Under the pieces are notes generated by a model, which was not told the DNA's origin, ran no database searches, and saw only the letters and a program-made list of their open reading frames with translations. This document shows, in pieces, positions 15,531 to 23,158 of a stretch of 64,000 bases of DNA (the stretch's first letter is position 1; each line of letters begins with the position of its first letter). The position numbers were made by a program, and so were the translations under genes. The stretch covers positions 496,001 through 560,000 of the forward strand of contig CAVTMP010000004.1 in the NCBI GenBank assembly GCA_963735885.1, written 5' to 3'. This stretch comes from JBBSBL01 sp963735885 (GTDB lineage Bacteria; Actinomycetota; Thermoleophilia; Solirubrobacterales; Solirubrobacteraceae).

Positions 15531-17060
15531 GTGATGCCGCTGTCCGTACCCGTCCGCCGGTGGTTGTGCGGCGCGCTGCTGGGCGCCGTCGGCTCGGCGA
15601 CCCCGATCGCGCTCGCGCCGGGCGCCGCCGAGGCCCGCATCACGCCCGCGCCGCGCCTCGCCGCGGCCCGCTGCCACCCGGCCGCCTCGTGCGCCGCGCG
15701 GACCACCGTCAGCACCGGGGGGCGCCTGCTCCTCACCGGCCGCCGCTTCCCCGCCCGCGTCCGCGTCGTCTTCCCCCGGCGCGGCGGCGGCACGGTCGCC
15801 GTCACGGTCCGCCGACGCTCCGCCACGAGCCTCGTGGTCCGCGTCCCCGGCAACGCGGCGAGCGGCCGGATCCGCCTGCGCACGCTCGGCGGGCGCGCCT
15901 CGAACGCCGTCGGCCCCGTCACGGTCCGCGCGCGACGCCGGGCCAGCGCCCAGACCCCGTCGGCGCCGCCGACCGGCACGGCCTTCGACGGGGACGGCAT
16001 GTGGATCTGGGAGTCGTGGAAGAGCGAGGGTGGTAGCGTCGACGCCATCGCCGACCGCGCCCGGCGCGCCGGCATCCGGACGGTGTTCGTCAAGTCCTCC
16101 GACGGCGCCAACATGTGGCGGCAGTTCACGCCCGCCCTCGTGTCGGCGCTCAAGGCGCGTGGGCTGTCCGTCTGCGCGTGGCCGTACGTCTACGGCAACC
16201 GGCCGGTCGAGGAGGCACGCAACTCGGTGCGCGCCGTCCAGCGCGGCGCCGACTGCCTGGCGATCGACGCGGAGGGCGAGTACGAGGGCAAGTACCGCTC
16301 GGCGCGGACCTACATGCGGCTCCTGCGGCAGGGCGTCGGCGCGCGCTTCCCCCTCTCGCTCGCCGGCTTCCCCTACGTCGACTACCACGGCGCCTTCCCC
16401 TACTCGGTCTTCCTCGGTCCCGGCGGCGCGCAGTTCAACCAGCCGCAGATGTACTGGAAGGCGATCGGCGCCTCGGTCGACCGCGTCTACGCGCACACGT
16501 ACCGCTGGAACCGGATCTACCAGCGCCCGATCGTCCCGCTCGGCCAGACCTACATGCGCCCCTCGACCGCCGAGCTCCTCCGCTTCCGCTCGCTCGCGCG
16601 CGCCTTCGGCGCGTCGGGGCTGAGCTGGTGGGACTGGCAGGAGACGAGCCCCGGCGGCTGGCGGGCGCTCGCCGCGACGCCGCCCGCGACGGCCACCCCG
16701 GCCGAGCCCGGGTGGCCGCCGCTGCACGCCGGCTCGCGCGGGGACTACGTGCTGTGGCTCCAGCAGCACCTCGCCGCCGCGGGCGGCAAGGTCTCCCAGG
16801 ACGGGGTCTACGGCTCGCGGACGACGATCGCGGTGCGGACGTTCCAGCTCTCGCGCGGGACGACCCCCACCGGCGCGATGGACGAGCCGACGTGGCGCGC
16901 GCTCCTGCGCCTGCGGCCCGCCGAGCCCGACTGGGCGCCGACCGGCGACGGGACGACCGGCGGCGCGACCGCGACCGCCGCGGCCCGCGGCGGCGCGCCC
17001 GCCTCGGCCCGGGTTCCCGGCCGCAGCGAGTTCCGCCACGGCGCGCCGCGGAAGCGGTAG
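15531..17060 (+). CDS. Secreted protein with glycoside-hydrolase-like and peptidoglycan-binding domains
   Basis: About 508 residues; GTG 15531 and ATG 15534 are adjacent possible starts. Residues 1-36 are a signal peptide. Residues 45-140 form an IPT/TIG-like beta module (TTVSTGGRLLLTGRRFPARV). Residues 155-380 look like a TIM-barrel glycosidase of the DUF1906/GH25-like type: GMWIWESWK, VFVKSSDGANMW, DCLAIDAEGEYEGKY, and SWWDWQET near its end. Residues 395-460 are a peptidoglycan-binding type 1 repeat (GDYVLWLQQHLAAAGGK...YGSRTTIAVRTFQ). A cell-wall lytic or remodelling role is inferred; the acidic DAEGEYE is the best catalytic candidate. Confidence 0.7.
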   Translation: MMPLSVPVRRWLCGALLGAVGSATPIALAPGAAEARITPAPRLAAARCHPAASCAARTTVSTGGRLLLTGRRFPARVRVVFPRRGGGTVAVTVRRRSATSLVVRVPGNAASGRIRLRTLGGRASNAVGPVTVRARRRASAQTPSAPPTGTAFDGDGMWIWESWKSEGGSVDAIADRARRAGIRTVFVKSSDGANMWRQFTPALVSALKARGLSVCAWPYVYGNRPVEEARNSVRAVQRGADCLAIDAEGEYEGKYRSARTYMRLLRQGVGARFPLSLAGFPYVDYHGAFPYSVFLGPGGAQFNQPQMYWKAIGASVDRVYAHTYRWNRIYQRPIVPLGQTYMRPSTAELLRFRSLARAFGASGLSWWDWQETSPGGWRALAATPPATATPAEPGWPPLHAGSRGDYVLWLQQHLAAAGGKVSQDGVYGSRTTIAVRTFQLSRGTTPTGAMDEPTWRALLRLRPAEPDWAPTGDGTTGGATATAAARGGAPASARVPGRSEFRHGAPRKR

Positions 17061-17080
17061 CGCTCGCGGGCTCCGCGCCG

Positions 17081-17126
17081 CCACCGCGAGTGTTCGGTTG
17101 ACGGTGGCCATCGCGGTCGATCGAAC
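17081..17126 (+). repeat. Two interlocked 7-bp inverted repeats
   Basis: ACCGCGA (17081-17087) pairs with TCGCGGT (17109-17115), and GTGTTCG (17088-17094) pairs with CGAACAC (17120-17126). The order A-B-A'-B' is that of a pseudoknot, or of two overlapping operators. It lies in the 160-nt spacer after the glycosidase-like gene. Confidence 0.35.
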
Positions 17127-17207
17127 ACCCGCGTCCGTCGGATGGGCCGCCCGCGGAGTTTGCGAGGAAGTCGGCGCCCCGGAGCTGGATGTGTCCGCCC
17201 GCATCTC

Positions 17208-17213
17208 TAGCGT
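17208..17213 (+). promoter_or_regulatory. -10 box TAGCGT
   Basis: TAGCGT lies 8 nt before the GTG at 17222 and supports that start over the upstream in-frame one at 17189. Confidence 0.4.
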
Positions 17214-17221
17214 CCTGCTCC

Positions 17222-18604
17222 GTGCCGCCCGATCCGGACCGCCGCGGGCCGACGCCGTTCCAGCGTGCGGCGCGCCGCGCCCGCGATCGCCTGCTCCGCA
17301 GCGCCCACGATGTCCGCGGCGCGGCCCCCGCCCCACCGGCGACCGGGCGCCCGACCCCCCCACCCGACGCCGCGGCGCACGCGACCGGTCCTCCCCCCGG
17401 GCCCGAGGCCCGGTCGGCCGCGCGTTCCCCCGGGCCCGGTCCGGCCCCGGCGGCGCACGCGGCCGCCGACACCCCGCTCCCTCCCGTTCCCGGTGCGGCC
17501 TCCGCCGAGACGCCGCTCCCGCCCGCTCCCGGCGTCGTGGCGACGGAGCTCGAGCCCGATCTCGCCGAGCCGCCCGAGATCGACGGCTACCTCCCGGGCC
17601 CGCCGCGGATCACCGGCCGCGAGCCCGCACCGCCGATCGAGGCCGCCGAGCCGCTCCTTCCGCCCGAGCCCGAGACCGGCGAGATCGAGATCCGCCCGCT
17701 CGTCGCCGAGCTCGGGGTCCACCCGGTCTCCGTCCCGCCACCGGACCGGGCAGCGCCGGGCGACGCGCACCCGGGAGCGCCCGAGGCCGGCTCCCCCGAC
17801 GCCCTCGAGGACCGCGGCGCCGCCCTCGACGCGCGACGCGCCCTCCCCCGCCAGGATCCGCCCGCCAACCCCGTCGACCCTCGTGCTCAGCCGGCCGGCG
17901 TCGCGCCCGCCGGCCCGGTCGGCCCCGGCGCGCCGACCTCTGCCCATGCCCGGCCGTGGCCGCTCGTGCCCCCGCCCGGCTCCCGCGGCCCCACGATGCT
18001 CGCTGCGGCGATGCTCTTCCTCGGCGGTCTCGGGGCCGGCACCGCGGTCACGCTCCTCGTCACCGAGGACGACTCGCCGAGCGCCTCCGCCGTCGCCCCG
18101 GAGAGCTGGTCGCGGCCGTCGCGCGCCGCGGCCGCGGCGCCGGCCGCCACGCCGCCCGCCGGGCCGGTGGCCCTCCTCCCGCGCGCCTTCGCGATCGACC
18201 CCTACGGGGGCGACGGGGAGCACCAGGAGCAGGCCCGCCTCGCCGTCGACGGCCGCCTCTCCACCGCCTGGGCGACGCAGCGCTACGCGAGCGGCGCGCT
18301 CGGCAAGCCGGGCGTCGGCCTGGCCGTGACCGCCGTCCGGCCCGCCCGCGCGCGCGCGATCACGATCCGCACGCCGACGCCGGGCTTCACCACCGAGATC
18401 TACGGCGCCCGCGGCGGCCGCCCGGCGAGCGGCGCACCGCAACGCGGCTGGATCCGCCTCGCCGGCCGCAGCACGGTGCGCTCGGGCCGCCCGATCCGCC
18501 TCGCCGCCGCGGCACCGTCGATGCGCCACTGGCTCGTCTGGGTCGTGGCGCTCGCGCCGGGCCGCGATCGCGCGGAGATCTCCGAGGTCGGCCTCCGGGG
18601 TTGA
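17222..18604 (+). CDS. Membrane-anchored protein with Pro-rich cytoplasmic region and discoidin-like domain
   Basis: About 460 residues. Residues 1-255 are low-complexity Pro/Ala/Glu and presumably disordered. A single membrane helix (MLAAAMLFLGGLGAGTAVTLL) lies near residues 260-280. Residues 320-460 look like a galactose-binding/discoidin beta-sandwich (LAVDGRLSTAWATQRY, then TPGFTTEIYGARGG). This layout is like the extracytoplasmic part of some actinobacterial Ser/Thr kinase or MviN-associated proteins, but no kinase domain is present here. The function is unknown; envelope carbohydrate sensing is a guess. Confidence 0.6.
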   Translation: MPPDPDRRGPTPFQRAARRARDRLLRSAHDVRGAAPAPPATGRPTPPPDAAAHATGPPPGPEARSAARSPGPGPAPAAHAAADTPLPPVPGAASAETPLPPAPGVVATELEPDLAEPPEIDGYLPGPPRITGREPAPPIEAAEPLLPPEPETGEIEIRPLVAELGVHPVSVPPPDRAAPGDAHPGAPEAGSPDALEDRGAALDARRALPRQDPPANPVDPRAQPAGVAPAGPVGPGAPTSAHARPWPLVPPPGSRGPTMLAAAMLFLGGLGAGTAVTLLVTEDDSPSASAVAPESWSRPSRAAAAAPAATPPAGPVALLPRAFAIDPYGGDGEHQEQARLAVDGRLSTAWATQRYASGALGKPGVGLAVTAVRPARARAITIRTPTPGFTTEIYGARGGRPASGAPQRGWIRLAGRSTVRSGRPIRLAAAAPSMRHWLVWVVALAPGRDRAEISEVGLRG

Positions 18605-18696
18605 CCGCGGCGCCCCGGATCGCGGGGTGCGCGAGAATCGGGATCGAGCCGGGGCCGGGCCGGGCCCCGGCCGGCCCGCCAGTCGGGAGGCTCCGC

Positions 18697-19371
18697 GTGA
18701 CCGCTGAGACCCGCCGCCACGCCGACGCGCTGCTCGGTGCCCTGCGCGCCGGGGATGCCGGCGGGGCCGTCGCGGCGGTGCGGGCCGCCGGCGCCGCCGG
18801 GCTGCGCACCGAGCTCGTGCTGGACCGCGTGGTGGCTCCGGCGATGTACGAGGTCGGCGCGTTGTGGGCCTGCGGCGAGATGAGCGTCGCCGACGAGCAC
18901 GCGGCCACCGCCATCGCCTATCGCCTCGTCAACGTCGCCTGCGACCCGCCGGTGGAGCGCGACGCCGGGCCTCGCGTGCTGCTGGCCACGCTCGAGGACG
19001 AGCAGCACCGGCTCGGCCTCCACATGGCGGCGCGGGTCCTCCACCACGCCGGCTACCGGGTGACCCTCACCGCGGCGGGCCTCGCCGTGCCCGCGCTGGG
19101 CGCCGAGGCGGCCCGCCGGCGTCCCGCCGTGGTCGGCGTGAGCGTCACCCGCCCGCGCGATGCGGAGATCCTCGATCTCGCCGACGAGCTCGCCGAGATC
19201 GACCCGCCGCCCGTCCTGCTGGTCGGCGGATCCGGCGCGCCGCATCTCCTGCGCCGGCACCGCCTCGTCCGGGTGGTGCCGGACGTGCGCGGCGCGGTCG
19301 GGGCCACCGACGCGGCGCTCGCCGCGCGGGACGTCGAGGTCCGCGGGCGGCCGCTGCCGCGGGCGCGGTGA
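18697..19371 (+). CDS. Stand-alone cobalamin-binding protein
   Basis: 224 residues from GTG 18697, with GGGAGG 6 nt upstream as a good ribosome binding site. The N-terminal helical cap has YEVGALWACGEMSVADEHAATA, as in B12-binding-2 domains. The Rossmann part begins at PRVLLATLEDEQHRLGLHMAA, where ExxHRLG matches the DxHxxG cobalamin-ligand motif with Glu for Asp, and continues with VVGVSVTRP and LLVGGSGAP. Without a methyltransferase or helix-turn-helix domain, it may be a light or cobalamin sensor of the CarH/LitR sensory type. The acetyltransferase gene starts 2 nt after its stop. Confidence 0.8.
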   Translation: MTAETRRHADALLGALRAGDAGGAVAAVRAAGAAGLRTELVLDRVVAPAMYEVGALWACGEMSVADEHAATAIAYRLVNVACDPPVERDAGPRVLLATLEDEQHRLGLHMAARVLHHAGYRVTLTAAGLAVPALGAEAARRRPAVVGVSVTRPRDAEILDLADELAEIDPPPVLLVGGSGAPHLLRRHRLVRVVPDVRGAVGATDAALAARDVEVRGRPLPRAR

Positions 19372-19373
19372 CC

Positions 19374-19937
19374 ATGGCGACGACCGCTACCGTTCCGCCG
19401 GCCGTGGCCGCCACCCACATCGCCTACCCGCAGGACGTCGCGCTCGCCGACGGCCGGGTCGTGCGCGTGCGCCCGATCGCCCAGGGCGACGCCGAGCGCC
19501 TGAGAACGGCGTTCGACCGCCTCAGCGACGAGGCCCGCTACCGGCGCTTCCTGACGCCGGCGCCGCACCTCAGCGAGGACCAGATCGCCTACTTCGTCGA
19601 CGTCGACCACCACGACCACGAGGCGCTCGTCGCCATCCGGCCCGAATCCGGCGACGGCGTGGGCGTCGCACGCTACGTCCGCCTCGAGGAGGACCCCGAC
19701 TGCGCGGAGTTCGCCGCCGTCATCCTGGACGACTGGCAGGGCGCGGGGCTCGGCACGCTGCTCTGCGAGCGGCTCGCCGACCGCGCCCGGGCCGAGGGCA
19801 TCCGCTACGCCACGGCGCTCGTGCTGGCGGACAACGACGCCATGGTGGGGATCCTGCGGCGCCTGGGCCCGGAGGTCTCGCAGGCCGTGGCGGCGGGCAC
19901 CGTCGAGCTGATGGTGGACCTGCTGCCCGACGGCTGA
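19374..19937 (+). CDS. GNAT-family N-acetyltransferase
   Basis: 187 residues from ATG 19374. Family marks are VRPIAQGDAERLRTAFDRLS at the N-terminus and the acetyl-CoA loop WQGAGLGTLLCERLADRA near residue 120. The sequence style (DEARYRRFLTPAPHLS) matches the Pat-like protein acetyltransferases of actinobacteria. The start is 2 nt after the B12 protein's stop, so they are cotranscribed, and cobalamin or light input to an acetyltransferase is an appealing inference. The substrate is not known. No regulatory cNMP domain is fused. Confidence 0.8.
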   Translation: MATTATVPPAVAATHIAYPQDVALADGRVVRVRPIAQGDAERLRTAFDRLSDEARYRRFLTPAPHLSEDQIAYFVDVDHHDHEALVAIRPESGDGVGVARYVRLEEDPDCAEFAAVILDDWQGAGLGTLLCERLADRARAEGIRYATALVLADNDAMVGILRRLGPEVSQAVAAGTVELMVDLLPDG

Positions 19938-19943
19938 GCCCGA

Positions 19944-20261
19944 TCAGCTCCGGCCGGTCGTGCGCAGGCGATCCATCTCCCGGCGGACCTCGTCCTCCGT
20001 GATCGGATGGCGGCCGTAGACGTCCCACGCGTTGAACGCGAGGCCCAGCCCCCAGCCGAGCGTGACCCAGAGCGGCCACGGGAACCACGAATGGGAGGTC
20101 GCGCCGATCACCGCCCACACGCCCCAGAGGAGGAGGTTGACCACCAGGTAGGCGAACGCGTGGGTGTGGAGGTCCCGCCGCTTCTTCACGCGGCGAAAGG
20201 CCTGCTCGCGCAGCCCCTCGTCGCTCGTGGCGAGAACCTCGTCGGCCGTGGCATCACCCAT
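19944..20261 (-). CDS. Small 2TM-domain membrane protein
   Basis: 105 residues. A basic N-terminal segment (RRVKKRRDLHTHAFAYLVV) leads into two membrane helices (about 34-52 and 61-80) and a charged C-terminus (ITEDEVRREMDRLR). This is the 2TM domain family found alone or on histidine kinases. The function is unknown. Its upstream region contains a CTACGGA box at 20328, about 70 nt from the ATG, so it may belong to the stress regulon. Confidence 0.75.
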   Translation of the reverse strand: MGDATADEVLATSDEGLREQAFRRVKKRRDLHTHAFAYLVVNLLLWGVWAVIGATSHSWFPWPLWVTLGWGLGLAFNAWDVYGRHPITEDEVRREMDRLRTTGRS

Positions 20262-20327
20262 GTCCGGCAGCGTGGCGCGCGCGGGTCACCCGGTCATCCG
20301 GAGACGGCACCAGCGGCGCTGCGGCGC

Positions 20328-20338
20328 ACTACGGACTT
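20328..20338. promoter_or_regulatory. Candidate regulator box with CTACGGA core
   Basis: ACTACGGACTT lies about 70 nt upstream of the 2TM protein gene. It shares its core with the boxes at 7526 and 10793. Confidence 0.3.
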
Positions 20339-20356
20339 GGGGGCACCGTCGCGGGG

Positions 20357-21130
20357 TCAGCGCTCCCGCCGCACCTTCCAGACCTCCTCGCTCGGCCACC
20401 GCCGCGCCCATTCGAGGTCGACCCACACCCACGGGTAGCGGGTCTCCGCGCCGGCCGGCGGGCGCACCTCGACGAGCTCCTCGATCCCGAAGCCGGCCGC
20501 GCGCAGCAGCCGGACGAGCTCGCCGTGCGGCAGGTGGAACTCGACCGAGTCGTCGTCGGACCACGTGAGCCGGTGCATCCCGAACAGCGGTCGCAGCAGG
20601 CGATCGCCGACCCGACCGTCCTCCTCGTCGGGCTGGCAGGCCACGAGCAGCGGCGCGTTGACGAGGAACACGAGCCGGCCGCCCGGGCGCAGCAGCCGCG
20701 CGGCCTCCGGGATCCACCGGTACGGGTCGCACCAGATGCTCGCGCCGTACTCGGAGATCGCGAAGTCGAAGCTCGCGTCCGGCCGCGGCACCGCCTCGGC
20801 GTTGCCGTGCAGCAGCGGGAACGTCAGGCCGAACTCCGCCTGGAAGCGCCGTGCGCTGGCGAGCTGCGCGTCGGAGTTGTCGATCCCGACCGGCCGCGCG
20901 CCGCGCCGCGCGAGCCACGCCGAGACGTAGCCGGTCCCGCAGCCGAGCTCGATGGCGTCGAGGCCCGCGGCGTCGTCCGGCAGCATCCGCAGCTGGGACT
21001 CGGGCACGCCCCAGATGCCCCAGCTCGGCTCGTCCTGCGCCCAGTTCGCGCGACCCGGCCCCTCGTAGTCGGCGGCCCATCGGTCCCACTCGGCGCGGTT
21101 GCGGCGGACGTGGTCGGGGAGATCGGTCAT
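20357..21130 (-). CDS. Class I SAM-dependent methyltransferase
   Basis: 257 residues from ATG 21130. SAM-binding motif I is AIELGCGTGYVSAWLARRG, motif II VGIDNSDAQL, and the post-motif strand FDFAISEYGASIWCDP, with LLRPGGRLVF completing the Rossmann fold. It belongs to the Methyltransf_11/25 group, which acts on small molecules or lipids. Neighbours do not reveal the substrate. The ATG at 21130 is preferred over an upstream start at 21172 because it directly precedes the conserved region and trims a Pro/Arg tail. Confidence 0.85.
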   Translation of the reverse strand: MTDLPDHVRRNRAEWDRWAADYEGPGRANWAQDEPSWGIWGVPESQLRMLPDDAAGLDAIELGCGTGYVSAWLARRGARPVGIDNSDAQLASARRFQAEFGLTFPLLHGNAEAVPRPDASFDFAISEYGASIWCDPYRWIPEAARLLRPGGRLVFLVNAPLLVACQPDEEDGRVGDRLLRPLFGMHRLTWSDDDSVEFHLPHGELVRLLRAAGFGIEELVEVRPPAGAETRYPWVWVDLEWARRWPSEEVWKVRRER

Positions 21131-21417
21131 CGGGGTGGGCGATCGGGGCCGCGGAGGGTGGCGGCGGGCCACGCATGATGAGCCGCGCGGCGGACGTCGG
21201 GACGCAGCCCTCGGCGCACAGAGCCCGGGCCGTCGGCGCTATCGGTGCGGCGGCTCGGGCGCCCGTTGCGTCTCGCCGATCGATGGCCTCGGCTGGTGTG
21301 AGTCAAGTTCTGCTTCAACGCAACGCGACTCCTGGCGTTCTGCGGGTTCGAGCTCGCGATGGAGGGACCAGTTACTGTGGGATGGGATCCGCGCGTTGGC
21401 GTCGGAGTCACGGTGAG

Positions 21418-21440
21418 CTGTACCTGGCGTCCAGGTACAG
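21418..21440. repeat. 10-bp perfect inverted repeat
   Basis: CTGTACCTGG, 3-nt loop CGT, then CCAGGTACAG. Confidence 0.55.
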
Positions 21441-21470
21441 GATGCGCCCAACGCCGTACTTCCCGTGCGT

Positions 21471-21486
21471 CAGGAACGAGTTCCTG
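21471..21486. repeat. 7-bp perfect inverted repeat
   Basis: CAGGAAC, 2-nt loop, GTTCCTG; it starts 30 nt after the previous hairpin. Confidence 0.45.
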
Positions 21487-21668
21487 GCGGCGCTGCGCAT
21501 CTCAGAGCGGGGGTAGCAGCTGAGCTGAACGGATTTCCGCGGATGCTCCGGCGAATCCGGTGGGTATGCCTTCGCCCCTGCTCACCTTGCTGAGCCGCAA
21601 CGCCATCGCGCACTCGCCATGGTGACGCGTCGGCGGCTCCGGGGCGCCCGAGGCCTCGCAGCGCGAAG

Positions 21669-22514
21669 CTACCCGCCGGCCCGCTTGGAGCAGCCCAGCC
21701 GTCGCAGCTTCCCGCGGTACACGTTCATGGCGGGTCGGGCCATGTCGCCGTGGGTTTGGCCGCGCAGCCTTGCGACCCGTTCTCGGTGGTAAGGGCTGCT
21801 CAGGCTCTCGTTGTGGCCGATGATGTCGCGTAGGGCGATGCCGTAGCGGCATCGAAGCCAGCGGGTCAGCTTGAGCGAAGCGCGCAACTGTGCGCGGTCC
21901 CCGAGCACCTGGGCGTCGCTCAGGCCGACGTGCTCGATCCCGATCGCGGTGTAGTTCAAGCCGACCGTGTGTCGGCACATGATCCGGGTGGAGACCAGCT
22001 GGTAGATGCTCCCGTCCCGGTCGATCACGTAGTGGGAACACAGGCCGGGCAGCTCGTGAAGCTCGATGTCCGGGACGTCCGCGGCGAACGTGTTGAAGGT
22101 CGAAGCGAAGGTGGGCACGGCCGTGTAGTGCTCCACGATCACCCGCGGCTGCCGCAGCCGCCAGCTCGGCAGTCCGTAGTGGCGGATCGCGTATCCGCGC
22201 ATCTCGGCGCGCCGCTTCGGCCCATAGCGGATCCGGCGTTGAATGATGCGTGGCCGAGGCGGCCGTCGCGTCGACGTGGCGTGCTCGGCCTCCGGTTCAG
22301 GCGCGATCGGCTGTTCGGCCTCCGGTCGGGGCGGAACGGTCCGAGCTGCCCGGTTCACGGCCGGTTGGAGCGCACGAACTGTGGTGGTCGGCGGGGCGAC
22401 CACCGCGGCTCGGGAGCGCTGGCTGTCGGAGCCGCCGGTCGAGTCGATGGCGACGAAGACGAGGGCGGCGGCGGCCGCGGCCGCGAGCACGAGGATTCCG
22501 GCGCGCTTCAGCAT
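21669..22514 (-). CDS. Membrane-anchored N-acetylmuramoyl-L-alanine amidase (Amidase_2/PGRP fold)
   Basis: 281 residues from ATG 22514. A basic start and a long hydrophobic stretch (ILVLAAAAAAALVFVA) form a signal anchor, followed by a Pro/Glu linker. The catalytic domain starts near residue 110; zinc-ligand candidates are the His in VIVEHYTA, the His in AIGIEHVG and the His in IIGHNES, with YVIDRDGSIYQLV typical of the fold. It cleaves the bond between MurNAc and stem peptide. The start is chosen over GTG 22523 because a TACAGT box lies 7 nt before ATG 22514. It is the outer gene of a three-gene envelope cluster. Confidence 0.8.
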   Translation of the reverse strand: MLKRAGILVLAAAAAAALVFVAIDSTGGSDSQRSRAAVVAPPTTTVRALQPAVNRAARTVPPRPEAEQPIAPEPEAEHATSTRRPPRPRIIQRRIRYGPKRRAEMRGYAIRHYGLPSWRLRQPRVIVEHYTAVPTFASTFNTFAADVPDIELHELPGLCSHYVIDRDGSIYQLVSTRIMCRHTVGLNYTAIGIEHVGLSDAQVLGDRAQLRASLKLTRWLRCRYGIALRDIIGHNESLSSPYHRERVARLRGQTHGDMARPAMNVYRGKLRRLGCSKRAGG

Positions 22515-22521
22515 GCGACGC

Positions 22522-22527
22522 ACTGTA
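22522..22527 (-). promoter_or_regulatory. -10 box TACAGT of the amidase gene
   Basis: On the minus strand it lies 7 nt before the ATG at 22514 and overlaps the alternative GTG start. Confidence 0.4.
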
Positions 22528-22578
22528 CGGGTCCACGGACCGGTTCACCGCCGGCCCGGGCTGTCGTGCCGGCCGGGG

Positions 22579-23088
22579 CTAGGGGAAGGTCACGGAGGCG
22601 TTGTTGCCTCCGGTGCAGACGTGCGGGGATCCCCCGCTGCAGGTCATCACGTAAGTCTTGTTGGTGACCGGGCTGTACGCATCGAAGCTCCCGGCGTTGC
22701 CGCCGTTCGCGGCGAAGCTGTCCCGCACCACCGCCGCGAACGCGCAGCTGGTGTTCGGCCCGGCTCGCAGCCCGGCCCCGCAATCGGTTCCCGCGACCAC
22801 CGTCGAACCGCCCGACCCTCCGGACCCTCCAGACCCGCCGGAACCTCCTCCGGACCCGCCCGAGCCGCCGTTCGTCTTGCGCCGGTTCTCCGCCTTGAGG
22901 TGGTCGAGTTCTCGCTGCAGGCGCCGCTGATTCTCAACGATCTGGCGCTGACGTTCCCGAGCGCGCTCCTGCGCGGCTCCTTCGGCCTTGGCCCGCTCGA
23001 TCTTGCTGTTGTCGCTGCTCCCGCACCCAACAGCCGGCAGGAGGAGGGCCCCGAGAATGAGCAGGCAGGTGAGCCGGATTCCAAGCAC
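22579..23088 (-). CDS. Small lipoprotein with coiled coil and Gly-Ser linker
   Basis: 169 residues from GTG 23088. The signal peptide ends in lipobox LPAVGC (Cys22). A charged helix follows (residues 28-68, rich in Arg/Glu/Gln, probable coiled coil), then a pure Gly/Ser linker (about 72-95). The C-terminal 70-residue domain has four cysteines (TDCGAG, NTSC, VMTC, HVC), probably two disulfides. Its TSCAFA...V pattern recurs in small secreted actinobacterial proteins, but I cannot name its function. It is divergent from the beta-lactamase-like gene, which has the same lipobox-plus-charged-helix layout. Confidence 0.65.
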   Translation of the reverse strand: MLGIRLTCLLILGALLLPAVGCGSSDNSKIERAKAEGAAQERARERQRQIVENQRRLQRELDHLKAENRRKTNGGSGGSGGGSGGSGGSGGSGGSTVVAGTDCGAGLRAGPNTSCAFAAVVRDSFAANGGNAGSFDAYSPVTNKTYVMTCSGGSPHVCTGGNNASVTFP

Positions 23089-23094
23089 GGCGCG

Positions 23095-23100
23095 ACCCTA
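23095..23100 (-). promoter_or_regulatory. -10 box TAGGGT
   Basis: On the minus strand TAGGGT ends 6 nt before the GTG at 23088, which implies a leaderless transcript. Confidence 0.5.
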
Positions 23101-23145
23101 CCGGTACCGGTCCGCCAGTGGGGAAGAATCAGGTATGGGGTCGGG

Positions 23146-23151
23146 TACGCT
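23146..23151 (+). promoter_or_regulatory. -10 box TACGCT
   Basis: TACGCT lies 7 nt before ATG 23159 and decides between this start and ATG 23135. Confidence 0.45.
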
Positions 23152-23158
23152 GCTGCGC

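Larger units (their letters stand above)
21131..21668. other. 538-nt spacer without a recognisable gene
   Basis: No reading frame here has a protein-like pattern on either strand. It holds two perfect hairpins (21418-21440 and 21471-21486) and repeated CTGGCG words. It marks the left edge of a segment with more relaxed base use (21.1-24.2 kb), so it could be a scar of insertion. Confidence 0.5.

Noticed and set aside
15518..17102. Identical 12-mers TTCGGTTGACGG at 15518 and 17091 flanking one gene
   Set aside because: Many 12-mer pairs are expected by chance in 64 kb, and no other element hallmarks such as a transposase or target duplication are present.
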